Notes under the pieces: generated by a model
What the model was told of the DNA's origin: nothing
What the model saw: only the letters and a program-made list of their open reading frames with translations
Databases searched by the model: none
Shown here: piece after piece, positions 12,978 through 22,037 of the stretch
How the letters are laid out: every line of letters begins with the position of its first letter
How positions within the stretch are numbered: the first letter of the stretch is position 1
Made by a program: the position numbers and the translations under genes
Source: Azonexus sp.
GTDB taxonomy: Bacteria; Pseudomonadota; Gammaproteobacteria; Burkholderiales; Rhodocyclaceae
Length of the DNA stretch: 64,000 nt
Reading direction: 5' to 3'
Assembly: GCA_030696345.1 (NCBI GenBank)
Contig: JAUYSK010000015.1
Coordinates: 1 to 64,000, forward strand

Positions 12978-14008
12978 GGCTTTTCCTTGGCCAGTTGGGT
13001 AGCCATGGCTGCCAGCGGCTGGCCCTTGCGCCAGAATTTCCAGCGATCCTTGCCGCGAAGCGTCCAGTTCAGTTCGCCATAAATGGTCGGGCCAACGATG
13101 CTCAATGTTTCAATCTGGCGGCCGAGTCGACCACGCAAAGGCAGGAACCAGTTGGCTTCGAGCGCCTGCCAGCTTGTGCGCCAGCCTTCACAATCCTCGT
13201 AAAGCACGGTCGGCAACAGGTTGTCGAGTACGACCAGTTGGCTGGTTTCAGGCGAGGCCAGCGTCAGCATGCTGACCAGGCCTTCCGGCGTCGGGTGTAC
13301 AGGCATGCCGGCGGCACGGGCGAGGCCGATGGCCAGCGGGTTGTTGCTCCAGACTCCGGTGAAACGCCCCGGTGCCGGGCGGGTCAGGCTGCCACCGCCC
13401 CAGAGCCACAGGCTGTTGACCTCCGGTTTGCCTGCGGCCTGACGGCGTTCATTGACCGGGTGGCCGTGCAGGAACATCTGTACTTCATTCAGCCAGCGGG
13501 TCAGGGGTGCGTTCTTGTCGGAAAGCTCGCTGTTGACCAGGCGCCCGGCGACGGCAGAAATTGGCTCTGCAGCGTGGTCTACCGCAGCATTGAGTTTCAG
13601 GTACCAGCGTCGGGCGGTGGCGACGCGAAACTCGCCGATATCAGCGAATTCGGCATTGAGCGAAGCAACGATGGCTCGTGCTTCGTCTTCATCGAGCTCG
13701 AAGGCGCCGGCATCGGCCAGAATGATCCGTTCCTGGTGAAAGCGCAGATGCACCGGGTCGGCACACAGCCAGTAACCTTCGACGGCGGCGTCACTGACGT
13801 TTTCGCCAAGCAGGCGCAGCGCGCCGAAGGGCGCGTCGGTCAGCCCGAACTGGCGGGCGAGGGCGATTTCAAACGGGCGGCGCGGCTGGCGAATGAATTC
13901 GGCGTGGCCGGTCAGCCATTCGAAACCGGGTGCAGGCAGCTTCCCGAGGGTTTGTTGGTCGGCCGGTTCGGGCCAGATCAGTTCGGGAACGAGCAGTGTA
14001 AGGCGCAC
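12974..14008 (-). CDS. COG4255-type conserved protein linked to recJ
   Basis: A 344-residue protein of a proteobacterial family usually found next to recJ and often mislabelled phosphoglycerate mutase. It shows an N-terminal LVPELIWPEP, a central VSDAAVEGYWLCADPVHLR, and a distinctive SLWLWGGGSL segment. I see no signal peptide or membrane helix. No reaction can be assigned. It starts at GTG 14008, is divergent from lolC, and overlaps the recJ start by 4 bases. Confidence 0.8.
   Translation of the reverse strand: MRLTLLVPELIWPEPADQQTLGKLPAPGFEWLTGHAEFIRQPRRPFEIALARQFGLTDAPFGALRLLGENVSDAAVEGYWLCADPVHLRFHQERIILADAGAFELDEDEARAIVASLNAEFADIGEFRVATARRWYLKLNAAVDHAAEPISAVAGRLVNSELSDKNAPLTRWLNEVQMFLHGHPVNERRQAAGKPEVNSLWLWGGGSLTRPAPGRFTGVWSNNPLAIGLARAAGMPVHPTPEGLVSMLTLASPETSQLVVLDNLLPTVLYEDCEGWRTSWQALEANWFLPLRGRLGRQIETLSIVGPTIYGELNWTLRGKDRWKFWRKGQPLAAMATQLAKEKP
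13557..13589 (-). repeat. Uptake-signal-like motif, site 4
   Basis: On the minus strand the core TGCTGCGGTAGAC spans 13589-13577, one base off consensus. The first tract is missing, but the second (AATTTC at +15) is identical to that of site 3. It is within the COG4255-type gene. Confidence 0.6.
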
Positions 14009-14082
14009 AGGGGGCGGGGACAGGCAGAGGGGGAATGGGAGAAGAGTGTACCATAGCGACTTTTCCTGCCTCCTAAAGCTGC

Positions 14083-15330
14083 ATGGCCCTTCCCTACGAA
14101 CTGCTGATTGGCTTGCGCTACACGCGCGCCAAACGTCGCAACCATTTTATTTCCTTCATTTCGCTGATTTCCATGCTCGGTATTGGGCTGGGCGTGATGG
14201 CGCTGATTGTCGTGCTGTCGGTGATGAATGGCTTCCAGAAAGAACTGCGGACGCGCATCCTCGGCGTTGCTTCGCACATCCAGATCACGGCGATCAATGG
14301 CGAACTGGACAACTGGCCGGCGCTGGCCGCCCAGGCGATGCAACATCCCGAAGTCAAGGCGAGTGCTCCCTTTGTCCAGTCGCAGGCGATGTTTACTGTC
14401 GATGGCGGCGTCAAGGGTTCGCTGGTGCGCGGCATCCTGCCCGATCAGGAAGATCTTGTGGCCGACTTCCGCAAGACGATCAAGAGCGGCAGCCTGGACG
14501 ACCTGCGTCCGGGCGAATTTGGCGTCGTGCTCGGGGCCGATCTGGCTCGTTCGCTGCGCGTCTTCACCGGCGACAAGGTGACGCTGATCGCCCCGCAGGG
14601 CACGGTAACGCCGGCTGGTGTCGTGCCGCGGCTGAAATCCTTCAGGGTGGTTGGCATCTTCGAGGTTGGCATGTTCGAGTACGACTCGGGCCTGGCGCTG
14701 ATTCATCTGGAAGATGCCCAGAAGCTTTACCAGATGGGCGACAAGGTGACTGGCGTCCGGCTCAAGGTTGATGATCTCTTCCAGGCGCCGCGGATTGCTC
14801 GCGAGTTGGCCCGTTATGTCGATGCCGATGCCTATCTCAGCGACTGGACGAAGAGCCACGCCAATTTCTTCCGCGCCGTGCAGATCGAGAAGAACATGAT
14901 GTTCATTATCCTGTCGCTGATCGTTGCCGTCGCTGCCTTCAATCTGGTGTCGACGCTGGTTATGGCGGTCACTGACAAGCAGGCCGACATTGCCATTCTG
15001 CGGACGCTGGGGGCGCGGCCCCTGTCGGTGATGGCGATTTTCGTCATTCAAGGCGCGCTGGTGGGCTTCATCGGACTCGGTTTGGGGATCGTTGGCGGGG
15101 TCACGCTGGCCCTGAATATCGACGTCGTCGTGCCTTTCATTGAAAAGATGCTCGGCGTGCATTTCCTTTCGAAGGAGGTTTATTACATCTCCGACCTGCC
15201 CTCCGAACTGCAATGGGGCGATGTCTGGGGCGTCACGCTGATTGCCTTCGTGCTCGCCTTGCTGGCGACGCTTTATCCCAGCTGGCGGGCTTCCCGCGTC
15301 AATCCGGCGGAGGCCTTGCGCTATGAGTGA
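14083..15330 (+). CDS. lolC: Lipoprotein-releasing ABC transporter permease (LolC/LolE family)
   Basis: The inner-membrane permease of the Lol system, which extracts outer-membrane lipoproteins and hands them to LolA. At 415 residues it has the family plan: an N-terminal helix after the [11 protein letters not shown] start, a large periplasmic domain (about residues 50-265), then three helices near residues 270-400 and the terminal [16 protein letters not shown]. Only one permease gene accompanies lolD here, so the protein may act as a LolF-like homodimer rather than as a LolC/LolE heterodimer. Its stop overlaps lolD by 8 bases. Confidence 0.94.
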   Translation: MALPYELLIGLRYTRAKRRNHFISFISLISMLGIGLGVMALIVVLSVMNGFQKELRTRILGVASHIQITAINGELDNWPALAAQAMQHPEVKASAPFVQSQAMFTVDGGVKGSLVRGILPDQEDLVADFRKTIKSGSLDDLRPGEFGVVLGADLARSLRVFTGDKVTLIAPQGTVTPAGVVPRLKSFRVVGIFEVGMFEYDSGLALIHLEDAQKLYQMGDKVTGVRLKVDDLFQAPRIARELARYVDADAYLSDWTKSHANFFRAVQIEKNMMFIILSLIVAVAAFNLVSTLVMAVTDKQADIAILRTLGARPLSVMAIFVIQGALVGFIGLGLGIVGGVTLALNIDVVVPFIEKMLGVHFLSKEVYYISDLPSELQWGDVWGVTLIAFVLALLATLYPSWRASRVNPAEALRYE

Positions 15331-16000
15331 ACCAATTCTGATCGCCCGAGATCTTTGCAAGGCCTTTCGCGGTGGCGGACTGGAAGTATCGGTGCTATCC
15401 GGTGTCAGCCTGGAAATTCAACCCGGCGAAACAGTCGCCATCGTTGGTGCCTCGGGTTCCGGCAAGAGTACGCTGCTGCATCTGCTGGGCGGCCTGGATT
15501 CGCCGTCGACCGGTACCGTGACACTGATGGGGCGTGATTTTTCGTCCCTGGGCGAGGTCGACCGCGGCGATTGGCGTAACCGGCATCTTGGCTTCGTTTA
15601 CCAGTTCCACCATCTGCTGGCCGAGTTCTCTGCCGTGGAAAATGTCGCCATGCCGCTGCTGATTCGTCGGGTCGAGCGTGCATCAGCCCTCGAAAAGGCG
15701 GCTGAAATGCTTGCTGCCGTCGGTCTTGGGCATCGCCTGGAACACCGCCCCGGCGAGCTTTCCGGCGGCGAACGCCAGCGCGCGGCAATTGCCCGGGCGA
15801 TGGTCAGCGAACCTTCCTGTCTGCTGGCCGATGAGCCGACCGGCAATCTGGACAGCAATACGGCCGGGATTGTTTTCGACTTGCTGATACAGCGCGTTCG
15901 CATGCAGCAAGCCAGTCTGGTCATGGTGACGCATGATCATCGCCTGGCGGATCGCGCCGACCGGATCTTGAACCTGAACGACGGCAGTCTGGGCGGCTAA
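15323..16000 (+). CDS. lolD: Lipoprotein-releasing ABC transporter ATPase
   Basis: The 225-residue ATPase that powers lipoprotein release by the LolC/E permease. Walker A is GASGSGKST near residue 43, the signature is LSGGERQR, Walker B is [11 protein letters not shown], and the H-loop is in VMVTHDHR. The ATG at 15323 lies inside the end of lolC (8-base overlap); 27 upstream in-frame codons are just lolC sequence in another frame. The 3' end overlaps the converging DUF2062 gene by 4 bases. Confidence 0.97.
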   Translation: MSEPILIARDLCKAFRGGGLEVSVLSGVSLEIQPGETVAIVGASGSGKSTLLHLLGGLDSPSTGTVTLMGRDFSSLGEVDRGDWRNRHLGFVYQFHHLLAEFSAVENVAMPLLIRRVERASALEKAAEMLAAVGLGHRLEHRPGELSGGERQRAAIARAMVSEPSCLLADEPTGNLDSNTAGIVFDLLIQRVRMQQASLVMVTHDHRLADRADRILNLNDGSLGG

Positions 16001-16527
16001 CTCCGCTGGCGTCGCCGCCAGGCGGTAATCAGATAAATCCGCCAGGCAATCTTGGTGGCGAAATAACCCAGCACGGCGAGACTGGTGGCCAGCGAGACCA
16101 AGCCGACCCCCAGCGGTTTGGCGACGCTGAGCATCCAGGCCTGCATTGCCGTGGTCCAATCGACGAAAGCCGTGGCGCTGAATTCCGGTGGGGTGAGGAA
16201 GCCGCCGCTGTCTCCAATGAGCAGGCGGCCTAGTTGATAGGCGAGCAGGTAGAGCGGCACGATGGTGAAGGGATTAGTGTAGAACGTCACAAAAATCGCC
16301 ATTGGAAGATTGACGCGAAAAAGCAGGGCACAGATGGCGGCACCAAACATCTGCAACGGCCCGGGAATCAGGCCGCAGAACATGCCAGCCGCCACAGCAC
16401 CGGCGGCCGAATGACGATTCAGGTGCCACAAGCGCGGATGCAATAACGAGGACGCGAACGGCCGCAACCAGGGGTTGCGGCGGATCGTCTCGTGGTCGGG
16501 CAGGTATTTTTTCAGGGTGCGGCGCAT
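15997..16527 (-). CDS. DUF2062 membrane protein
   Basis: A 176-residue inner-membrane protein with the DUF2062 pattern: an N-terminal basic helix, [21 protein letters not shown]-like glycine-rich helix, [13 protein letters not shown], and two more hydrophobic segments near 95-115 and 130-165. The family has no established biochemical function, although it is often linked with glycosyltransferases or lipopolysaccharide. It converges on lolD, sharing 4 bases at the stops. Confidence 0.88.
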   Translation of the reverse strand: MRRTLKKYLPDHETIRRNPWLRPFASSLLHPRLWHLNRHSAAGAVAAGMFCGLIPGPLQMFGAAICALLFRVNLPMAIFVTFYTNPFTIVPLYLLAYQLGRLLIGDSGGFLTPPEFSATAFVDWTTAMQAWMLSVAKPLGVGLVSLATSLAVLGYFATKIAWRIYLITAWRRRQRS

Positions 16528-16532
16528 GCCCG

Positions 16533-16778
16533 TATTATCCCTGAAACCTCAGTTGGATGCGGTTGTTGGTGCGTTTGGGCGGGATGGCCGGCGCGAAGCG
16601 ACGACGCGGCAGGCTAATGCCTGCAAGAAGGAGCGACAAAGCCGGACGCCCGACCAAACGTGCCAGCAACCGCGTAGCGCTCTCACAGTGGGGATGAATC
16701 GACTTAATGGCACAGAAGCCTAAATTTCTACGGATTATTAGAGATTGATAAGCGGTCAGCTGAGGTTTCAGGGATTAT
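16533..16778. mobile_element. MITE-like inverted-repeat element
   Basis: Perfect 16-bp inverted repeats (ATCCCTGAAACCTCAG) lie at 16537-16552 and 16759-16774. They are flanked on both sides by the tetranucleotide TATT (16533-16536 and 16775-16778), a candidate target duplication. Inside is a second, imperfect inverted repeat, roughly 16561-16583 against 16652-16676, around a GC-rich core. No transposase fits in 246 bp. One minus-strand frame is open across about 70 codons (LVGRPALSLLLAGISL ... LRFQG) and could be a transposase remnant or chance. It sits between the DUF2062 gene and comEC. Confidence 0.5.
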
Positions 16779-16784
16779 TACAGC

Positions 16785-19103
16785 ATGCGTCTGAATATTC
16801 TTGCTTTCGCCGCTGGCGTTTTGTTGCTGCAGATGCAGCCGGAACTGCCTGTGTCGGGGCTTTGGGCGCTGGGCGGGGCTTTGCTGGTTTTGCCGCGCTG
16901 GCGTTGGTCGGGCTGGCCGGCCAGGCTTCTTGCCATTGTCGGGTGTTGCGCGCTGGGTTTTGCCTGGGCTGGTTGGCGGGCCGACATCCGCGTGTCCGAA
17001 AACCTGGCGGCGGAATGGGAGGGGCGCGACATTGAGGTGATCGGCGTCGTTGCCACGCTGCCGCAGGATTTCAGCAACGGTACGCGCTTTGAATTTGCCC
17101 TTGAAACGGCGTTGACCGCAGGAGTGTCTGTGCCGCAGCACATCATGCTTTCCTGGTATCAGGGGCGGCGCGATGGCGAGGCATTCGAGCGCCTGCCGGT
17201 TCGCCCCGGCGAGCGCTGGCGCTTTACCGTGCGCCTGAAGCGGCCACACGGCAACGCCAATCCCGGTGGCTTCGATTACGAAGTCTGGCTGCTCGAACAC
17301 GATATCCGGGCCACTGGCTACATTCGCCCGAACCCGGCACAACGCCTGAGCGAGATGGTCTGGCAACCGGAATATGTCATCGAGCGCCTGCGTTACCTGG
17401 TGCGCGCCCGTTACGCCGAAGTGCTGCCGTCAGATAGCTATCCGTGGGCAGGCATTCTGGTGGCGCTGGCGGTCGGCGATCAGAAGGCGATACAAGGTGA
17501 TCTGTGGACGACCTTCAACCGCACTGGCACGACACATCTGATGAGTATTTCAGGATTGCACGTGACGATGGTTGCCGCCCTCTTCGGCTGGCTGGTCAGT
17601 TTTGGCTGGCGGCGGGCCCCAAAACTCGCGCTGCGGCTGCCGGCACAGAAAGCCGGTCTGCTTGCCGCCTGTGTGGCTGCCTTGCTCTATACCTTGCTGG
17701 CCGGTTTTGCCGTGCCAGCCCAGCGCACCCTTTACATGCTGCTGGTAGCGGCGCTGGCCATGCTGTCAGGACGGATCGTTGCGCCCAGCCGGACGCTTTC
17801 GCTCGCCCTGCTGGTGGTTCTGCTTATTGATCCGTGGGCGGTATTGGCTGCTGGTTTCTGGCTCTCCTTCGGCGCCGTTGGCGCCTTGCTCTATGTTGGC
17901 TCAGCCGAGGTGGGGCAAGGGCGGGGCTGGCGACAAAGGGCTCGGGCCTGGGGTGTCGTGCAATGGGCCGCAACGCTCGCTTCGTTGCCAGTTCTGCTGC
18001 TGGTCTTTCAGCAGTTCTCGCTGGTTTCGCCATTGGCCAATGCCGTGGCTATCCCGGTAATCAGTTTTATTGTCACGCCGCTCGCCCTGCTCGGGGCGGT
18101 GGTGCCGTGGTGGCCGATTCTGGAACTGGCGCATTGGGTTATGGACTGGCTGATGCTGTTTCTGAACTGGGGTGCTGTCTGGCCGGTCTGGCAGGCGCCG
18201 GCACCACCATTGTGGGCCGGGGTGGCGGCCGGGCTGGGGGTGGCGATCTGTCTATTGCCACGCGGCATGCCGGGGCGGTTGCTTGGGCTATTTCTGCTGC
18301 TTCCAGCCTTGTTCTGGCCGGTTGATAAACCCGCCGAGGGCGAAGCCTGGATTACCGTGCTCGATGTCGGCCAGGGGTTGGCGTCGGTGGTCCGAACCCG
18401 CGAGCACACGCTGATTTACGATCCGGGCCCGCTCTACAGTGCCGAGTCGGATGCCGGGCAGCGTGTGGTGGTGCCCTATCTGCGGATGCTCGGCCTCAGT
18501 CGTGTCGACATGCTGATGGTGACACATCGCGACAGCGACCATTCCGGCGGAACGATTTCGGTGCAATCGGCGCTGGCCGTTGGCGAACTCCGTTCGTCAG
18601 TGCCCGAGATCGGCGGCGAACCTTGTCTGGCTGGGCAACGCTGGGTCTGGGACGGGGTGATTTTCGAGGTGTTGCACCCGACGGCGGAGAATGCTGCGGT
18701 CAACGGCAAATCCAACCATCTTTCCTGCGTCTTGCGTGTCGATGCCGGTGGTCGGCGGATGTTGCTGACCTCCGATATTGAAGCGCCGGATGAAGTCGCC
18801 ATGCTGGCGCGCTACCCCGGGCAACTGGCGGCAGATATTCTGCTGGTGCCGCACCATGGCTCGAAGACCTCATCGACGCCGGCATTCTTGCAGGCGGTGG
18901 GGGCCCGAGAGGCGGTGATCCCAGTTGGTTACCGCAACCGCTTCGGCCATCCAAAGGCAGAAGTGGTGGCGCGTTACGAGGCTTCAGGAATGATACTCTG
19001 GCGAACCGATCGCGATGGGGCGGTGACGGTGCGGCTGGGGGCTGATGGCATGAAACTCTCGGCATGGCGGCAAGTGCATCGCCGCTACTGGCACGAGCGG
19101 TGA
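16785..19103 (+). CDS. comEC: DNA internalisation competence protein ComEC/Rec2
   Basis: The inner-membrane channel that moves single-stranded DNA into the cytoplasm during natural transformation. The 772-residue protein has the full three-part layout: an N-terminal DUF4131/OB-like region (1-200), the multi-helix Competence domain (about 210-500, with HLMSISGLHVTMVAALFGWL), and a C-terminal metallo-beta-lactamase-like domain (MVTHRDSDHSGG, then ILLVPHHGSKTSS). It looks intact, which supports competence. It contains a copy of the uptake-like motif at 18692-18724. The start ATG lies only 7 bases after the MITE-like element, so that element may supply or disrupt its leader. Confidence 0.95.
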   Translation: MRLNILAFAAGVLLLQMQPELPVSGLWALGGALLVLPRWRWSGWPARLLAIVGCCALGFAWAGWRADIRVSENLAAEWEGRDIEVIGVVATLPQDFSNGTRFEFALETALTAGVSVPQHIMLSWYQGRRDGEAFERLPVRPGERWRFTVRLKRPHGNANPGGFDYEVWLLEHDIRATGYIRPNPAQRLSEMVWQPEYVIERLRYLVRARYAEVLPSDSYPWAGILVALAVGDQKAIQGDLWTTFNRTGTTHLMSISGLHVTMVAALFGWLVSFGWRRAPKLALRLPAQKAGLLAACVAALLYTLLAGFAVPAQRTLYMLLVAALAMLSGRIVAPSRTLSLALLVVLLIDPWAVLAAGFWLSFGAVGALLYVGSAEVGQGRGWRQRARAWGVVQWAATLASLPVLLLVFQQFSLVSPLANAVAIPVISFIVTPLALLGAVVPWWPILELAHWVMDWLMLFLNWGAVWPVWQAPAPPLWAGVAAGLGVAICLLPRGMPGRLLGLFLLLPALFWPVDKPAEGEAWITVLDVGQGLASVVRTREHTLIYDPGPLYSAESDAGQRVVVPYLRMLGLSRVDMLMVTHRDSDHSGGTISVQSALAVGELRSSVPEIGGEPCLAGQRWVWDGVIFEVLHPTAENAAVNGKSNHLSCVLRVDAGGRRMLLTSDIEAPDEVAMLARYPGQLAADILLVPHHGSKTSSTPAFLQAVGAREAVIPVGYRNRFGHPKAEVVARYEASGMILWRTDRDGAVTVRLGADGMKLSAWRQVHRRYWHER
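18692..18724 (+). repeat. Uptake-signal-like motif, site 5
   Basis: The core TGCTGCGGTCAAC lies at 18692-18704, with AAAT at +4 and ATCTTTCC at +14. It is inside comEC, encoding AAVN. Confidence 0.7.
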
Positions 19104-19127
19104 TAAAGTTCTGGCAGAGGAGACGCC

Positions 19128-19982
19128 ATGCAATATCAACAAAATCATGTGCAGTGCATCAGCCCGTCCGGTCTGCACCGGATGGCCTATACCGAGTGGG
19201 GTGATCGGCATAATCCGCGTGTACTCGTCTGCGTTCACGGCCTGACTCGCAACGGACGCGATTTCGACTCGCTTGCCGAGGCCATGTCGGCGCATTACCG
19301 GGTGATTTGTCCGGATATCGTCGGGCGGGGCAAGAGCAGCCGGCTGCGCGATCCTTCAGGCTATGCGATTCCGCAATACGTCGCCGACATGGTGACGCTG
19401 ATCGCCCGACTGGGCGTTGCGCGGGTCGACTGGGTCGGAACCTCGATGGGCGGCCTGATCGGCATGGCGCTGGCGGCGCAGGAAGGTACGCCGGTTGGCA
19501 AATTGCTGCTCAATGATGTCGGGCCGGTGATTACCGTTGAGGCGCTACAGCGCATCGCGACCTATGTCGGGGCTGATCCCGTCTGGCCGACTTTCGAGGA
19601 TGTGCTGGCCTACGTCAAGCAGATCAGCGCGCCGTTCGGCAATCTCAGCGAAGCACAGTGGTGGCACCTGACCGAAACCAGCGTTGCCCAGCGTTCTGAC
19701 GGGCGCTGGGGGTTCCTTTACGATCCGCAGATCGCCGCGCCGTTCAAGGCGACCTTTGCCGACAAGGATATTGACCTGTGGCCGGTTTACGAAATGGTCA
19801 AGTGCCCGACGCTGGTTCTGCGCGGTGCCGAATCCGATCTGCTGCCCCGCGATACCTGGGAGCAGATGGGCTTGCGCGGTCCACGGGCAAAACTGGCTGA
19901 AATCCCGGGGGTCGGCCATGCGCCGATGTTCCTGAACGATGAACAGATTTCACTGGCCCGGGAATTTTTGTTGCACTCATGA
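19128..19982 (+). CDS. Alpha/beta hydrolase
   Basis: A 284-residue soluble alpha/beta-hydrolase. The oxyanion-side VCVHGLTRNGRDFD, the nucleophile elbow GTSMGG and the catalytic histidine in PGVGHAPMF are present; the acid is probably the Asp in the ESDLLPRDTW stretch. Substrate is unknown; simple ester or lactone hydrolysis is likely. It begins 24 bases after comEC with GGAG upstream, and its stop overlaps the next hydrolase gene by 4 bases (ATGA), so the pair form a unit. Confidence 0.9.
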   Translation: MQYQQNHVQCISPSGLHRMAYTEWGDRHNPRVLVCVHGLTRNGRDFDSLAEAMSAHYRVICPDIVGRGKSSRLRDPSGYAIPQYVADMVTLIARLGVARVDWVGTSMGGLIGMALAAQEGTPVGKLLLNDVGPVITVEALQRIATYVGADPVWPTFEDVLAYVKQISAPFGNLSEAQWWHLTETSVAQRSDGRWGFLYDPQIAAPFKATFADKDIDLWPVYEMVKCPTLVLRGAESDLLPRDTWEQMGLRGPRAKLAEIPGVGHAPMFLNDEQISLAREFLLHS

Positions 19983-20809
19983 AGCACATCGTCATTGATG
20001 GTCTGCGGCTCGAATACCGCGACCTTCCGGCAACGGTGGCGGCTCGCCCAAACCTGTTGCTGCTTCACGAAGGCCTTGGCTGCGTCGCCATGTGGCGGGA
20101 TTTTCCCGCCAAGCTGGCCGCTGCGACTGGCTGCCGGGTGATCGTCTGGTCGCGCGCCGGCTATGGTGGTTCACAGCCATATGCCGAGCTGCGCATGCCA
20201 AGCTACATGCATCGCGAGGGTGAAGAGGCTTTGCCTGCCCTGGTCAAGGCACTGAACGTCGAGAATCCGGTTCTGATCGGCCATAGTGACGGTGGCAGCA
20301 TCGCACTGATTTTCGCCGGGGCGTTCGCCGATGTGCCGCTCGGTATTGCGGTCATGGCACCGCACGAATTCGTCGAAGAGGTCACGCTGGCCGGCATTCG
20401 GGTAGCCCGGGCGGCTTGGGAAACGACTGATCTGCCGAAGAAAATGGCGCGCTACCACCACGATCAGACGCCGTGCGTCTTCAGCGACTGGAACGATACT
20501 TGGCTGTCACCGGATTTTCGCGACTGGAATATCGAGGCCTACCTGCCAAAAATCCGCTGTCCGGTGCTGGCAATTCAGGGCGAGGATGACGAATACGCGA
20601 CGATGCGTCAGATTGATGTTATTGCCGAACGAGTGCCGGGAACGAAGCTGCTTAAACTGCGTGATTGCGGCCACTCGCCACAGCGTGACCAGGAATCAGC
20701 GGTCCTTGCCGCCTTGGCCGAATTCATTGAAACGCTGGCTCCCCGCCACGCCGGGGGCCATGATTTAAAAACACCAATCTTCTCGCATGGGAGCATTACA
20801 GAATCATGA
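19979..20809 (+). CDS. Alpha/beta hydrolase (second of a pair)
   Basis: A 276-residue alpha/beta-hydrolase with LLLLHEGLGCVAMWRDFP, the nucleophile elbow GHSDGG, and the catalytic histidine in LRDCGHSPQRD. The LHEGLG and GYGGS segments resemble enzymes close to proline iminopeptidase or haloperoxidase-like hydrolases, but substrate cannot be assigned. It overlaps the preceding hydrolase and the following DUF3334 gene by 4 bases each, so all three are translationally linked. Confidence 0.9.
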   Translation: MKHIVIDGLRLEYRDLPATVAARPNLLLLHEGLGCVAMWRDFPAKLAAATGCRVIVWSRAGYGGSQPYAELRMPSYMHREGEEALPALVKALNVENPVLIGHSDGGSIALIFAGAFADVPLGIAVMAPHEFVEEVTLAGIRVARAAWETTDLPKKMARYHHDQTPCVFSDWNDTWLSPDFRDWNIEAYLPKIRCPVLAIQGEDDEYATMRQIDVIAERVPGTKLLKLRDCGHSPQRDQESAVLAALAEFIETLAPRHAGGHDLKTPIFSHGSITES

Positions 20810-21489
20810 GCACACAAGAAATTCCTGTCGTCTTCGGTACTGAAGACATCCTTTTAAGCCTGTGCAATTCGGTGACCCGGGTTCTGACCGTCGCCACCCA
20901 GAGCCAGATTCACTTTTCCGGCATGGTGCAGCGGATCACCAAAACCTGCCTCAAGCCAGATATCGGCTGCTTTGTTCTTTTCGATGGCGGCTTTTCCGGG
21001 CTGGTGGTCATCAACTTTTCTGCCCAGTCTGCCATGGAGCTCTATGAGAGCTACATGCTGAACATGGGTATGGCCAAGGAAGATCTGGCGACTTCCCATA
21101 CCTCGGATGAGGTGAGCAACGTCATGGGCGAGCTGATGAACCAGTTCGTCGGCGACTTCACCGGCAAGGTGGCGCGTGAATTGCAAACGCACATCACGCA
21201 GAACCAGCCCAAGATGCTGGTTCTCAACAAGCAGGTGATGCTGAGTGTGGATACCAATCTCGACAAGCCCGAGGCCCGTCGCGTCACCTTTTTCACTGGC
21301 CGCAACAATATTTTCTATCTCGAACTTGCCATCGACCGGACCGAATTCATCAAACTGTTTGATTTCGAGTCCAACGAGGCGCCAGATCCGGACGAGTTGA
21401 TCGCTCAGGCAAATAAGCCGAGCAAGCCCAAATCCCAGCCTGTGCAGTCATCGGAGCAGGATGACCTGCTCGACTCACTCGGAATGTGA
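20806..21489 (+). CDS. DUF3334 / CheX-like protein
   Basis: A 227-residue cytoplasmic protein that I assign to DUF3334. The central segment TSDEVSNVMGELMNQFVGDFTGKVARELQ resembles the CheC/CheX phosphatase-type helix pair, with the conserved E..N spacing. The C-terminus is Lys/Pro/Gln-rich and ends DDLLDSLGM. A link to chemotaxis-type or second-messenger signalling is inferred from the fold only. The gene overlaps the hydrolase before it by 4 bases. Confidence 0.75.
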   Translation: MSTQEIPVVFGTEDILLSLCNSVTRVLTVATQSQIHFSGMVQRITKTCLKPDIGCFVLFDGGFSGLVVINFSAQSAMELYESYMLNMGMAKEDLATSHTSDEVSNVMGELMNQFVGDFTGKVARELQTHITQNQPKMLVLNKQVMLSVDTNLDKPEARRVTFFTGRNNIFYLELAIDRTEFIKLFDFESNEAPDPDELIAQANKPSKPKSQPVQSSEQDDLLDSLGM

Positions 21490-21564
21490 TGCGGGATTTC
21501 CACATTGCTCGGAACCGGCTATTACTAAAGTAAGTAGTATCCCGAATAGTCAGAACCGAATCGC

Positions 21565-21578
21565 TTGATCACAATCAA
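21565..21578 (+). promoter_or_regulatory. FNR/Anr-type binding site
   Basis: TTGAT CACA ATCAA is a perfect FNR/Anr palindrome with the standard 4-base spacer. It is centred about 42 bases upstream of the hemerythrin ATG (21614). If it activates from -41.5, transcription would start almost at the start codon. Confidence 0.75.
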
Positions 21579-21613
21579 AGCATGTACATGGATTGCCGTT
21601 CAGGCTGAGAGTA

Positions 21614-22030
21614 ATGATGGATCAAAAATTATTTACCCAGTGGCAACCCAACTTCAGTGTTGGTAATCCGATACTGGATCAGCAGCACAAAAAGCTGCTT
21701 AGCCTTTGCCAACAGGCGATCGAGTGCATGTCTGACAACAGTCGGGACGGAGTTTCGCTGTTTCACCACATCCTGAATGATCTGTCCGAATATGTGGACC
21801 AGCATTTCCAGACCGAAGAGGCTCTGCTCAAGGCCAGTGGCTATCCGCTGTTGGACAAGCACAAGGAAGAGCATCTGGAATACCGGCTCAAACTGACGGA
21901 TTTCCTTTTGTCAGCAACGCTGGGGGAGATCAACAAGGCAGGTCTGCATCACTATCTGTCCGGCTGGTGGTCGGATCACATCCTTGGTTCGGACAAGCAG
22001 TATTCAGGCTTTATCAAGGGTGTCGACTGA
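21614..22030 (+). CDS. Bacteriohemerythrin
   Basis: A 138-residue oxygen-binding diiron protein. The ligand pattern is complete: His in LDQQHKKL, HFQTEEALL (HxxxE), HKEEHLEY (HxxxH) and SDHILGSD (HxxxxD). Bacteriohemerythrins bind O2 reversibly and can deliver it to respiratory enzymes or act in O2 sensing. The double ATG at 21614/21617 is preferred over an upstream TTG because the family starts close to W-x-P-x-FSVG. A perfect FNR/Anr box lies upstream, implying control by oxygen. Confidence 0.95.
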   Translation: MMDQKLFTQWQPNFSVGNPILDQQHKKLLSLCQQAIECMSDNSRDGVSLFHHILNDLSEYVDQHFQTEEALLKASGYPLLDKHKEEHLEYRLKLTDFLLSATLGEINKAGLHHYLSGWWSDHILGSDKQYSGFIKGVD

Positions 22031-22037
22031 CCCCGGG

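Noticed and set aside
13978-15360. A 460-residue minus-strand frame opposite lolC
   Set aside because: Antisense to an intact permease and spanning three genes; no recognisable domain.
17111-17123. TCCTGCGGTCAAC on the minus strand in comEC, close to the dispersed motif core
   Set aside because: One core mismatch and poor A/T tracts; not counted, although it may be a decayed copy.
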